A stretch of 64,000 bases of DNA. Source: Pontederia crassipes. Lineage: Eukaryota > Streptophyta > Magnoliopsida > Commelinales > Pontederiaceae. The notes beneath the pieces were generated by a model, which was given only the letters and a program-made list of their open reading frames with translations, searched no databases and was not told the origin of the DNA. The position numbers were made by a program, and so were the translations under genes. The stretch is from the NCBI GenBank assembly GCA_030549335.1, contig JAUKPH010000022.1:4203001-4267000 (forward strand), given 5' to 3'. This document shows, piece after piece, positions 52,901 through 64,000 of the stretch. Each line of letters starts with the position of its first letter. Position 1 is the first letter of the stretch.

Positions 52901-55900
52901 CGATTAAAACATTTAGTTATGACAAAAAAAATATGATTGTCTATCACTTAAGTTCTAAGCAGCTGAAGTAGACAGATGAACATCTGCTTAGAGGGATATT
53001 TTTCCAAACCGCCATATGATGTCAGCAAATTCAAAAAAAATATATAAGTCAATTAACATTATCCCTTTACGGCCGAAAAATTATCAGAGGCAGAACTCGA
53101 GCGAATTGGACTGGGGAAATCCGGGAACATAGGCTGTTCAAGGTGAGGTCTTGATCCGAAAATTTTTCTTTTGATTGAGAGGATCATTGCTTCGTGATTA
53201 CCAAACCATAAATTATGAATTTTCGTATGGTTAATCCATTCGAAGTTAGCTTTCCCCGGCCCATGAAATCACCTAAAAAGGATCTTTATAAAGAGGTTAT
53301 GAACTTGATTCGTAGGTCACTCATCTTGTCCCGAGTTTGATACAGGTTTAATTTGTAAATTAGGGCATGGTCAAAATAAAGTAAATTAGGATTTGAAATT
53401 TAAATATGTTTTAAGAGACATTCCAAGAGTTCGGTGAGAAGTGGAATCATCTTATTTGGACATGTATCTTGGGAGAAATGAATTTTTCATTTCATAGTGA
53501 TTCTTCTATCAGATTTCAGGACATGGACAAATGATGACTCAAATTAACTATTTTTTTATAAATTTATACAAGGAGTTAAATTCTATAATTTTTATGACAA
53601 AATACTAAGCAAATATAATTTTCAGTAAAATTATGATCTAGTTAAATGGACAAGTAACATATAAATTAATGTTTCAGTGACACACAGTCTGTCAGGACAC
53701 AAACTCTAGGTCAGATTGCCTTAGCTATTATGACTTACTCACTTGGACTTAGTTAATAATATTTTGGGATTGGAAACCTTAGTAAGTCTAGTTTCTAATT
53801 TATTTATAATCATAAGATTTGTCCATGTGGTTAAGAAGTTATGAATTATTAATTGATAAGCACTCAGTCTGAAATCCTAGGACAACACCTAGCTAAACTA
53901 TAGAGGATTGAAAAGTCCCGAATGTGAAATAGTCTATGAATATAAATATTTAAAGTTAGACATTAGTATTAGTGAGGATTATATTCATTTTAGGATGCAT
54001 CATGAGCATGCATTGCATATTATTTTGTTGTACTTGGGAAGTAAAAAGACATTATTACTTGTAGGAAAACATCAAGTTACAAGTGAAAGGGAAGAAATCC
54101 AATAAACCTCCTTGAGAAAATAAAGTATAAGGTGAATGGGTAAATTTATAACATGACAAAATGATATATTTTACTTACACGAGAGATCCGACATGACTAC
54201 AGCAAATCGGGCCGATGCGGTCGGAACCGGCCGCGGGCAGTCAGATCCATCGCGGGTCGGTCGGATCCGGCTTCCAGGTGGCCCGATCTAATGCCTGCGC
54301 CCGGATTTGTCGTCTACGGTCGGATCTGGCCGCGGATGACCGGATCTGCCGCTTGTCGCCGGATTGGCCGCGGGGCGATTAGATCCGGCTGCACGGCGAC
54401 GCCCGCCTGCGGCCGGGCTGCCGCCCGTGGCCTGATCCATCTGCATCGGCACCATGCAGCCGGCTTAGGTCTGTTGCCTCACTGCGAGCTAATTTTTTTA
54501 TATTTTAAAAACTTTTTTGCGACGGTTGCGGCCGCCGAAATGTTTCAACGGTTGCGACCATCAGATCTTTTCGACAATTGTCACCGTCGAAAGTTTCAAC
54601 GATTGCGACGACCATCGAAAGTTTCGACGGTTGCGGCCGTCGGACTCTTTGATGGTTGCGGCCGCCTGACTTTTGGGACGGTTACAATCGTCGGAACTTT
54701 CGACGATTTTTTTTAACCGTCGAAAATCGCTTTGTGACGATCATTTTTTTTACGGATCTATTCCATAGGTAAACCCATCGAAAACGCTCATTTTTTATGG
54801 TTTCGTTCCATTTTTCGACAGACGAAACCATCGAAAAACATTATTTTTCTTGTAGTGGTCCTACTTGGTCAGGAGAGACACCGTGCTTGACCGGGAGAGA
54901 TAGATTGATCTCCACACGGGCTCTCGCAAATCTACAATTGTCCTCGATGTTGCTTGTTCATCTATCTTCAATACTTGTCCAAAACTTGCCACCAATCGTT
55001 GAAGAGATGCAGTGTTGCAAAGATCCCACACTAGCCTCAACAGACTCAGCCACACCGGGAGTCTCTTTAATTATTGTTTCAACGGTCAAAAGAATGGCGG
55101 GGACTGAGATAGCACGAGGAAAAAGACCCAAATGGACCACGACTCCTGCGAGAGAACATGTAACCTATCCAAGGGATTGTTTGTCACGGACGTGCCCTAC
55201 AAATATCATTTGTGCATAATCATGCATTTAATTAACATATTAAGTTAGTTTGAATGTTCATTTAGTGATATTTTGTATATAGTAATTAATATTTCGATTA
55301 GAGCATAATGATTACTTAATTATCGATAAATCTTTCAAAGTAATTACATAAGGTTATTAGGAATAAATTATACAATTTCTAAATATTATAATATATATGT
55401 TTAAATAGGATTAAGTAAGCTTAATTATGGTGGGTTAAAATACTTAGTTATGATAAAAAATGTGATTGATCATCACTTAAGTTCTAAGTAGCAGAAGAAC
55501 ATCTGCTTAGAGGGATATTTTTCCAAACCATCATATGACGTCAGAAAATTTTGAAAAAAAAATATAAGTTAATTAACATTATCCCTTTACGGTCGAAAAC
55601 TTACCAGAGGCAGAACTCGAGCGAATTGGACTGGGGAAATCCGGGAAGATAGGTTGTTCAAGGTGAGGTCTTCATCCGAAAATTTTTCTTTTAATTGAGA
55701 GGATCATTCCTTCATGATTACCAAACCATAAATTATGAATTTTGTATGAATAATCCATTCGAAGTTAGCTGTCCCCGGCCCATGAAATCACCTAAAAATG
55801 AGCTTTATAGAAGAGGTAATGAACTTAGCTTCGCATGTCACTCATCCTATCCCGAGTTTGATACAGGTTTAATTTGTAAATTAGGGCACAGTCAAAATAA

Positions 55901-56716
55901 AGTGAATTAGAATTTGAAATTTGAATATGCTTAAATAGACATTTTAAGAGTTCAGTGAGAAGTGGAATCATATTATTTGGACATGTATTTTGGGAGAAAT
56001 AAATTTTTCATTTCATAGTGATTCTTCTATCAGATTCCAGGACATGGACAGATGATGACTCAAATTAACTATTTTTTATAAGGTTATAAAAGGAGTTAAA
56101 TTCTATAATTTTTATGAAAAAAAACTAAGCAAATATAATTTCCAGTAAAATTATGACCTAATTAAATGGACAAGTACGAAGAAACATATAAATTAATGTT
56201 TCAGCGACACACAGTCTGTTAGGACACACCCTATGTCAGATTGCCTTAGGTATTGTGACTTACTCACTTGGACTTAGTTAATAATATTTTTGGGTTGGAA
56301 ACCCTAGTAAGTCTAGTTTCTAATTTATCTTAAATCATAAGATTTGTCCATGTGGTTAAGAAGTTATGAATTATTAATTGATAGGCACTCAGTCTGAAAT
56401 CTTAGGACAGAACCTAGTTAAACTTTAGAGGATTGAAAGGTCCCGAATGTGAAATAGCCTATGAATAGAAATATTTAAAGTTAGACATTAGTATTAGAGA
56501 GGATTATATTCATTTTAGGATGCATAAGCATTCATGCATCATGAGCTTGCATTGCATATTATTTTATTGTAATTGGAAAATAAAAAGGCATTATTACTTG
56601 TAAGAAAACATCAAGTTGCAAGTGAAAGGGAGGAAATCCAGTAAACCTCCTTGAAGAAATAAAGTATAAGGTGAGTGGGTAAATTTACAATATAGCAAAA
56701 TGATATATCTTACTTA
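49222..56716. repeat. Tandem triplication, unit about 2.5 kb
   Basis: Three consecutive copies: 49222-51768, 51769-54183 and 54184-56716. Each begins AGATCCGACATGA inside the GC-rich part of CACTA B and runs through the CACTA right end (49931, then about 52333 and 54857). It continues through the 325-bp LINE ORF1 piece and the first 1.5 kb of the LTR that starts TGTCACGGACGTG, ending AATGATATATCTTACTTA. Copies look well over 90 percent identical outside the GC-rich part, whose length differs between copies. Because junctions lie inside two unrelated elements, the triplication came after both insertions. Confidence 0.9.
49932..50256 (-). mobile_element. LINE ORF1 middle part (piece of a split LINE, copied three times)
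   Basis: Minus-strand DUF4283-type reading: WLSLLRLVWDLCNTASLQRL, then VASFGQVLKIDEQATSRDNC and RFARACVEINL, which match the W.R..GLP...WN...L......G..L..D..T.....R.AR.CV.I pattern of plant LINE ORF1. Copies recur at about 52335-52660 and 54858-55182. These are not host genes, although each gives open frames of 60-110 codons. Confidence 0.8.
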
Positions 56717-57888
56717 TTTTATTTATGATATTATTTCAAGCAAATATTATTAGTATTGTTATTGAAACATACCTTGAGTTAAGAAAGATATTTATGATAT
56801 ATTTCAAAGATTTCATATAAGATGGATTATCCTCTTATATCAAAATGTTTTCAGGGAACAGTGCTTGTGAACTTAAAATAAGTTTACTTGATATTGATAT
56901 CTGATGGTGATATGTTATTTTGTTATTATAAAACTCCATGTGTACATTGATCATGCTTAATGAAAAAGGTTTTTGGGACCGCATTTGATATACATGAAGC
57001 CTTTGGGGTGTATTTTAAGTGTCTTTGCCCTTTGGAGGTTGCTCCGCATATACGTATTGACCCATGATTTACTCTGCGTATTCAATAGTCATAATTGTGA
57101 AGCTTGGATACATATTGACCCATGATTTGCTCTGCGTATCTGAGAATCCATAATTGTGAAGGTCTGCTTAATTGTATGACACACAATCATGGAGGAATAC
57201 GTATTGAACCATGATGAGATGACTCATGTGGAGAGTTTAATTATGAAAATGATGATATCTTGAGTTACTTTTACTTATGTGAAAGTTCATATGATTTGAC
57301 AATTTATGTTAATATATAATGCTTTAAATGTTTTATCATATGGAAAATGTGATTATTTAATATTATATGTACTCGTATTATTCCCTATCTTGTACTTTTA
57401 TTTCACTCATTGAGCAAATGATTGTTGTTCATAATATTCATTTTAAATTTTTCAGATGCTCATGAGTTCTCGTGTTAAGTCTACTCGGAACTTATTTTTG
57501 TTGTATATAGAGAAGAGATCGAACCGCTGGAGCACTTTAATCCGTTTCACTTTTGTTTTTTGTTTTTTTAGCATCCATGTAATAGATAAACTTAGATGTT
57601 GTAATTAAGTTTGAGAAGAACTTTTTGTAAAGTCTTATATAATTTGATCATGTGGAGTGTTATATGTGAAATGGTATGTGAAACCATAATGATATTATGT
57701 GCATGTGATGTCTTTTAACTTTTATTTAAACTTTGATGAATATATATATGCATCTTTTATATGTATTGACAAATAATACAAGATAAGTAAGAGAGGGAGA
57801 TTTTGCAGATTTTATTTTTAGAATTGTTAAACATAATTAAGATTATGATAATTCGAATTAAAACTTAGTCACGAAGTTGGGTGTGACA
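50257..57888. mobile_element. Solo LTR in LINE ORF1, TSD TTGTT
   Basis: Starts TGTCACGGACGTG and ends GGGTGTGACA, so the termini are TG...CA with a short inverted repeat. Target duplication TTGTT at 50252-50256 and 57889-57893, with LINE ORF1 sequence on both sides. No internal retroelement region. Without the two extra tandem units the LTR is about 2.7 kb (50257-51768 joined to about 56717-57888). Family not assigned; orientation uncertain. Confidence 0.8.
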
Positions 57889-58077
57889 TTGTTAAAGATA
57901 AACAAAAAGAAATCGTTACCTATTTCGGTCATTCAAAGAGAATGCTTGAGACCCGAACTCCAGAGAGCTCAGCTTGAAGGAAGTCTGCTTGCACATAACC
58001 ACCCAGAAGACGTCGAGGCTGCTCTCAATTTCCGCTACTTTACCGATGACGTAAACTCTGGATTCTCAATTACCTCC
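57889..58077 (-). mobile_element. LINE ORF1 N-terminal part (piece 1 of a split LINE)
   Basis: Minus-strand reading VIGKVAEIESSLDVF then NRFLFVYL continues, across the solo LTR, into the DUF4283 sequence at 50256. Cut at 58077 by the LTR of the next element, so the LINE 5' end is outside the window or lost. Confidence 0.55.
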
Positions 58078-60079
58078 TAATCACTAGACGATCATACTAT
58101 AATTCTGCTCTTTTTCACTCTAATTCATGTGCATATAAGCACTGAAATGTTCATATTCTAATAATTATGGTTAAAATACATGCATCTATCTTCTCGGCAT
58201 AATGTTATCTTACATTTTCACATTTGAGCTAGATAATATACTGATTTAGTTCTTATTTGTCTAATTTTTATTCGAGTAATTGATGCTTGTTATTCATGTT
58301 GTTGCAGCATCAAAATCAAGCACAAAAAATAAATATTCATATTGGAAAAAGAGGAGGAAACCACTCTTTGCAACTACCAAAAAGCATGTAGAGAGGAATC
58401 TTTTTGGGAGAAGAGGGGACTAGAGGACATATGATAAAATCAGATGGAATGGAAGGTTTTGATGATAATCAAATGGTGATGATAATATCATATAAAAGAG
58501 GGATTATGAGGAGCAATGGGGGCTCTTCCTCTTCTGGCCATTTGATTGGGTGGTGGGTTTTTCTTGTTGGAAGCTACTCATTGTTCTATCTTTATATTTT
58601 AGAATGTTTTATTATTTTGTATTTTGACATCTATGAGAAGCTAAATTTTAGCTCTCTTAGGATAGAGTAGTAGTCTAATTTCTATTTATGGATGGATGAT
58701 TGAACAATATTTTATCACTAGTATTAGAGCATTTATGAAATGTTTTGGAATTTGATCTTGTTGATGTGAATCCTATTTAGTAATGGCAACTGAGAAGTCA
58801 ATTTTAGATTCTTTTCTTGCTCAGAAATGAGTTAAGAACAGTGATATTATTTTCTAATTCCAATGTATGATTGTGAAATTTGGTGCATCCATTTGACTTT
58901 TGCTAATGTGAATCTCATATTGAAATGAAATCGAGAAGTTGATTCTATATTCTCTTGATATTTAGAAATAAACTAAAATCATTACTATTAGTTTTGGATC
59001 TGATTGTATCTATACAGTGAGCTGAATTGTTTATTTCATTTTGTAGCTATTGTTACTGAGTTCTCTTGTTATGCTTACATCTGAGAGAAATGTTAGCACA
59101 TTAGTAAAGGTCCATAAGCTTATTGATGTTTTGATATTAGTTGAATCCCCTTTTAAATCAACATAACTAACATTCATATGGAAATATGATACTTAGTTCT
59201 AAGTTTAATGTACTATGAGAGCATATTTTAAAGGTTAAATTTGGTATCATTATTATGGTTAAGTTGAACCCCATTCCTAAGAAAACTTATCATTAAATGT
59301 TAATCTTCTTTTATCTTTCTCTTTTACTTAACTGTTATTTCAACCATTTTAGTTTATGATTAATTTAGATTAGTTAGTGAATCTTAAGTTTCAAATAATG
59401 TGGATACGACATTCAAGTATACTACTCTGATATGTGCACTTGAAGTTCAGTTAAATGAGGAGTGCATAGTTTACGCCTAGACCTTGCTTAGTTTTCATTC
59501 ACTATAAGAAAACTTGGTTTCTGTGATGACTTATTTGTGACGATAAAATTTTGTCACAACGTGTGAGGGTTTTATGATTGATTTGTGATGATAAGTTTAT
59601 TTGATAACTTAATGACCAATTTGTGATGAAACGAATCGTCACAGTGCTATTTATAACAAGTCCGTCATAATCTTGTGATGAATTTGTGATATCATGTTTA
59701 ATTAACATGATTAGTGATATAAAAGTGACGAATTATGAATTATCACAATTAATGTTGCCACATTTTTATCACAAATACTTGTTTTTATTCAATGGTCATA
59801 AATTTTATCATAATATTATTTTCCCTCTATCTTATAAAAATTGTGGGGCCAAAATAAAAGAAGCCCTAATTTTTTTATTTGAAAGAAAAAAAATTTCTAT
59901 CTCATGATTTGAAATTTTGGTAAACAAAAAATTTCATTTCTTCTCATTCTTCCATATACATAAAAAAATCAACCTTTTTTATAACAAACTTTTTTCTTAG
60001 GGTTCAGTAGTCAAATATTTGTTCAGGTATCATCCTCTTCCTTTTTTCTATCGTTCTCTCTCCATGAGTGCATGTTTTT

Positions 60080-60720
60080 CTTTTGTTTGCATCGCATGTT
60101 GCACGAGCGCCGGCTGGACCCTTCTGGACCCTTCTGTTCGTTGCGTCCAACATCGGCAACCTAGGTCGTCTCTAGCCCCTGCGCACGCAGGGACCCTGCC
60201 AAGCATCTGCATGTGCTTCAGAGCGCCGCCAGCGATCGCAGGGGTCGGCAGCGGCACCCTGCATGCATGCAAGGGTCTTCTCAGGCTCCTACAATCGCCG
60301 GCGACCCCTGAAATCATCGGCGTCCCCCCTTCTGTCTCTGGTAGCGTCCCGCACGCGCGCAGATCCTTACACGACCCTGCCGTGCACGCAGGGCGCTGCC
60401 AGTGACCGCAGGGGTCGTCGGCAACTCCCCTGCGCGTGCAGCGGCTAGCCAGCAACCTCTGCCATGATGGCAGGTTCATCCCAGGCCCCTGCGAGCGTAC
60501 AGAGCCGCTGGCGACCTGCGGTCACCACTGGCAACACAGGGGCCTGAGACAAGCCCGCCGTGCGTGAAGGGATCTGGACCGACCCCTGCCGACGACGGCA
60601 GGGGTAGTTGTTTGGCCCCTGCACGTGTTGGGGCCTCGAACGACCCCTGCCAGCGACGGAAGGGGTTGCTGGCTGGCCCCTGCACGCGCAGGGCCCGGAA
60701 CAACCCCTGCCCACGTGGGA
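60080..60720. repeat. GC-rich imperfect repeats in CACTA C
   Basis: Repeated dyads of CCCCTGC and GCAGGGG spaced about 30-60 bp, for example CCCCTGCACGCGCAGGG at 60678-60694. Open frames of up to 143 codons on either strand are by-products of the GC bias. Immediately downstream, 60725-60805 is a direct duplication of about 40 bp (TAGGAAAGAAGCT..AATCTTAGAA). Confidence 0.7.
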
Positions 60721-60880
60721 CAAAGGAAGTAGGAAAGAAGCTAAAATCTTAGAATATGAAAGAAAAGGAAATAGGAAAGAAGCTGAAATCTTAGAAGATC
60801 AAAGAAAGTCCAGCAGCTCTGCCTTAAAAATATGTTAACAATACTTGTAACACCTCAGTTGTAGCATTGCTAATGTATAG

Positions 60881-62200
60881 GAGAAGAAGAGGTTAACTCA
60901 GATGATGCTTCATGCAGTGAAGTTATAAAGGATTCCTTGCCTTCTAGTTTGCATAAGAAGACAATACAGAATCAAGTGCCAAGGATCGTACAAAGAAGTG
61001 ATTCATTAACAGTAGTTCTTATGCTAATAAGTGAAGCAACAATAAGAAGATAAAGGTAACATGCAATTAGAAACACCTAAAGTCATCAGTGTAGTTTATT
61101 GTGCCTTTTGGATTCAAATTATATAAATTTCTCCCTTTTATTTTTATTTCCAGCCTCCTCAAATCATGAATCTATTCTTAGGTAATGGCTAAAAGTTAAT
61201 GAATTTTTTTGTATCCTCAGGTAGACTGGATGGCTGGCCTTCACAAGCATTTTGTTCAAGCTGGAGAACAACTCCGAATTAACAATGCTATTCCTTCCAA
61301 GATTTTGGAACCGATGAATGTAGAAAGTCTAACAAGACATAATGTGGCTAGCCATTTACAAGTACTTTCGGTATCTTAAGGCAAGAATAAAGTGGTTATC
61401 AGGTGAACAAATTTCTCTGCCATTAAATCTTACTTGAAATCATATAATCAATATATTTGTTTATATTTTGACATCTCAGAACTTCTTTATGTTGAATTTT
61501 CAAGTTCTATATTCCTTTAATAAAATGAGAAAGCCTCTAATTTGACTAATTTGTACTTATCTTTATTGACTTTGCAGAAGTACTGCATGCATAGGAGGCA
61601 CATTTTGCCAAAAAATTATGAGAAGAGATGGCCACAACATAGAGATCCCATGCACGAGGCTAATGTCAAAGCAAGTTATGGCCTGCCCTCCATTTTATCC
61701 CACCTGCAATGTTACACAAGGTTAAATGTACCCAGTATGGGGTCATCCAAGCTACTAGGCTCATGGTGTCCATTTGTGGAGCAACGCCTATTATCAGACG
61801 ACATCACGTTCTCCTTCAGCCATTTCACCTTGGAAATCCAACACCAATGTAAATGATCTATACGGTGCTCCTTTTTTCTAGAAAAAAAACACAATTAGAG
61901 TGCTAATATTGTGAATTGTCTAATTAAGACAATTACTTTCATATCTTTAATTTATTACATTGAATTCATTGTTGACATAGCACGCCTCCAGTTTCATGCA
62001 AATGCGTGCATGGGGATGTCTTGTTGTTCAAGTATCCCATGCATCACATGTAAAGGGTTAAGTTCTATTACTAGATTATGTCTTTGCTTGTAGTTGTCTA
62101 GAATTATATATCTGAATTCACATGTTTGTCTTTGCCCAATTATTGCAGATGCCGACATTAAGAGTTGAACATGACTAAAGATTCTTATGACCTCCATATG
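60881..62200 (+). pseudogene. Captured APRR2-like GARP transcription factor fragment
   Basis: At least four exon remnants with introns kept. Exon A 60881-61055 is acidic (EEEVNSDDASCSEV) and ends in a KKIK reading. Exon B 61221-61361 is the GARP/Myb-like DNA-binding domain: [18 protein letters not shown], then AIPSKILE and [11 protein letters not shown]. Exon C, from 61578 to about 61850, has KYCMHRRHILPK and RWPQHRDPM, then in another frame PPFYPT and MYPVWGHPSY. Exon D 62149-62200 has MTKDSYDLH. The order, the GT-AG borders (61056-61220, 61362-61577, donor at 62201) and the motifs match APRR2 (two-component-response-regulator-like) better than GLK, which lacks HILPK and the PVWG block. The response-regulator N-terminus and the C-terminal end are absent. 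Frame changes and stops make it a pseudogene; transcription as a regulatory RNA is possible but unproven. Confidence 0.8.
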
Positions 62201-64000
62201 GTAAGATTATTATAAATGTCTCTTATAGTTTTTTTTTCATTTTTAATATTCATATCTGACTTTTTTTTAACATATATTTCATTTAGGTTTGATCCATTTT
62301 GCATGAAGAATTCACAACGATCAAGCAATGAAGTTTTCTTATTATTATAGATTTTACATTTTGCACGAGCAAACTATTTGAATGAGATGTTGTTGTAAGA
62401 TGGAGAATATGTTTCACGTTATTTGAAGCAGCAAGTTTCATGTTATCTTTGAATAACAACAAATTCTATAGTAAATCTATAATTTTGCATCTTTTTAAGT
62501 ATAATTAATGCTTTGAATTATATATATTTGAGCAAAATGATCATTACTATATATGTTTTAGAAAATTTGTCATACGAGAATATGTGAAAATATTTAATAT
62601 ATAAATGATTTATTATTTATATTGATATTTAATCAAAATTATTATTATAAAATTTATATAAGCTTTCAAAATGAATTTCTCGCAAATAAATCATATTGAG
62701 TCACAACATTGTCACAAGTATATTCTTTTTTTCATCACAAAATATAAATTGAGTTGTTCTAACAATTTGTCACAATTCCATCACAAATTGCAAAAAAAAA
62801 AAATCATCAGAAGTCTGTAACAATAATTTTCATCACAATATTATCACAAATTATTATGATAAAGTTGTCATATATTTATCACTATAAATATCCATCACAA
62901 GTATTACGTCAAAAGTCCATCACCAAAATTGTCACCATTGTGATAGATTATTTTCTTTTTTATTTTATTTATATGCAATCTTGTGACGATGTCTTTTTAA
63001 TATTGTGATGGAATGAATCGTAACAAATAATGTTGTGACAAAAGACGTTCCGTCACAAGACTATCTGTGGGTCAAAATTTAGTGACGAAAATGGTTCACC
63101 TATCACAAAAAACTATTAGTGATGAAAGTTATATTTTCTGTGATGATATTTTATGTCATAAAAACCTTATTTTCTTGTAGTGATTTCTGCATAGTTTATG
63201 TCTAGACCTTACTTAGTTTTCATTTCTACACTCTAGACCTTAGTCTTTTGCATTTTGTGTTTAGAGTCCAATAAATTAGTCAACTAATTACACTCCCACA
63301 AAATTTACGTCAAGTTTTTGCATCATTTTCAAGGATATAAGGCTAATTAGATTCACTTTTGTAGTTTAGATTAGTCTACTTTTTAACGATTATTTTCATT
63401 TCTTTACATTAGTTTTTTTCTATATTTGCCTATGCTTTATTTTATACTATCACTATTTATATCTCACTCAATTTTTATATTCAGTCCTATATTGTGTATC
63501 ATTTTTTCTGATTAGGTTAGTCTTTTTTGTAAGTTTCTTTCTTCTATAAATTTTATCTTAATATTTGTTCCACTCCTACTTTTGATATCTCTGCACTTAA
63601 CCTCATTATATGACAAGTTTTAATAGTGCAGAAAATTCTGAATTTGACTTCTGAGATAGAGAGAAGAAGAGATGAATGGTCATATGTCAAACTGAGCATA
63701 AATCAGTTAGCACTTTGAGGATTAAGTATATCATAGATATGAGTTAGCAGACTTGGTCCAGAACTATTACCAATCAAGTGAAATGTCAATCATTCGGGAT
63801 GAATTATATTCTAAAATTGAAGATATTGTATACAAAACTTTAATATCCACTATAACAAACTTGATCTGTACTTACAAATTATTTTGTGAATATAAGCTTA
63901 AATATCATAATTATAAATTATTAATCACAAATAAAATTGTGGCACCAACTCGTGAATATTAATGGCATTGCAACTAATAAGTAGTCACAAAGGTTATTTC

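Larger units (their letters stand above)
59500..63182. mobile_element. CACTA element C carrying captured APRR2-like exons
   Basis: Left end CACTATAAGAAAACTTGG; right end, reversed, CACTACAAGAAAATAAGG. Target duplication ATT at 59497-59499 and 63183-63185. Length 3683 bp. Subterminal repeats are of a different type from elements A and B: TTGTGACGA and TCACAAATTTGT-like motifs in both arms (59520-59780 and 62690-63170). The interior holds a GC-rich repeat block (60080-60720) and a piece of a host transcription factor gene (60881-62200). No transposase was seen, so it is non-autonomous, a Pack-CACTA type element. Confidence 0.92.
58078..64000 (+). mobile_element. 5' LTR and leader of an Athila/Tat-like retroelement, running off the window
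   Basis: 58078-59499 plus 63183-63312 align with the solo LTR at 21938-23563, from the ATCACTAG start to the ACGTCA end. A degenerate GGCGCC-type primer-binding region follows at 63313-63335. 63336-64000 is AT-rich leader with no recognised domain; the 69-codon frame at 63753-63962 is not assigned. The LTR is interrupted by a CACTA element. Fossil; its completeness cannot be judged from this window. Confidence 0.7.

Noticed and set aside
60019-60479. Open frames of 128 and 143 codons in the GC-rich block
   Set aside because: Both strands are open because of GC-rich repeats; no domain or conserved motif.
61542-61856. A single 104-codon gene
   Set aside because: Only the first part follows APRR2 in this frame; homology continues in another frame, so it is part of a captured pseudogene.

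Overview
The window is plant nuclear DNA, dominated by transposable elements, with one intact host gene. Evidence for a plant: a four-exon class III peroxidase, Athila-, Tekay- and Sirevirus-like retroelements, plant LINEs with an RNase H tail, CACTA elements, and FAR1-, TNP2- and APRR2-like fragments. The peroxidase exons are GC-rich against AT-rich surroundings, which suits a monocot (inference; the species cannot be named).

Layout: 1-2.3 kb holds nothing recognised. 2.3-5.6 kb is a broken Ty1/copia element carrying a Mutator-like insertion with a 10-bp target duplication. 5.6-11.5 kb is a broken Athila-lineage element on the minus strand. 11.5-14.2 kb joins fragments of a FAR1/MULE gene, a CACTA TNP2 transposase and a LINE 3' end. 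14.6-29.1 kb is a decayed CACTA element that seems to be split by a Tekay-type Ty3/gypsy complex (body-LTR-body-LTR). The shared LTR is interrupted by a gag-only Sirevirus-like copia, whose 3' LTR is in turn interrupted by a solo LTR. Both of the last two insertions have exact 5-bp target duplications. 29.1-33 kb is intergenic and includes a decayed host-gene remnant. 33.0-36.2 kb is the peroxidase gene (322 aa). 37.0-38.8 kb is a complete-ended non-autonomous CACTA.

38.8-58.1 kb is one LINE on the minus strand, split by a Ty3/gypsy element (39.2-46.5 kb), a CACTA element (48.4-49.9 kb) and a solo LTR (50.3-57.9 kb). A later tandem triplication of a unit of about 2.5 kb (49.2-56.7 kb) copied the CACTA right end, a LINE piece and the left part of the LTR. 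58.1-64 kb is the 5' LTR and leader of another Athila-like element. That LTR contains a 3.7-kb CACTA element (59,500-63,182, TSD ATT) which carries at least four exons, with introns, of an APRR2-like GARP transcription factor gene. This captured gene is the most interesting object in the window.

No tRNA, rRNA, CRISPR array or operon was seen. The peroxidase is the only gene I would call functional. Similarity and age statements are by eye, not computed.
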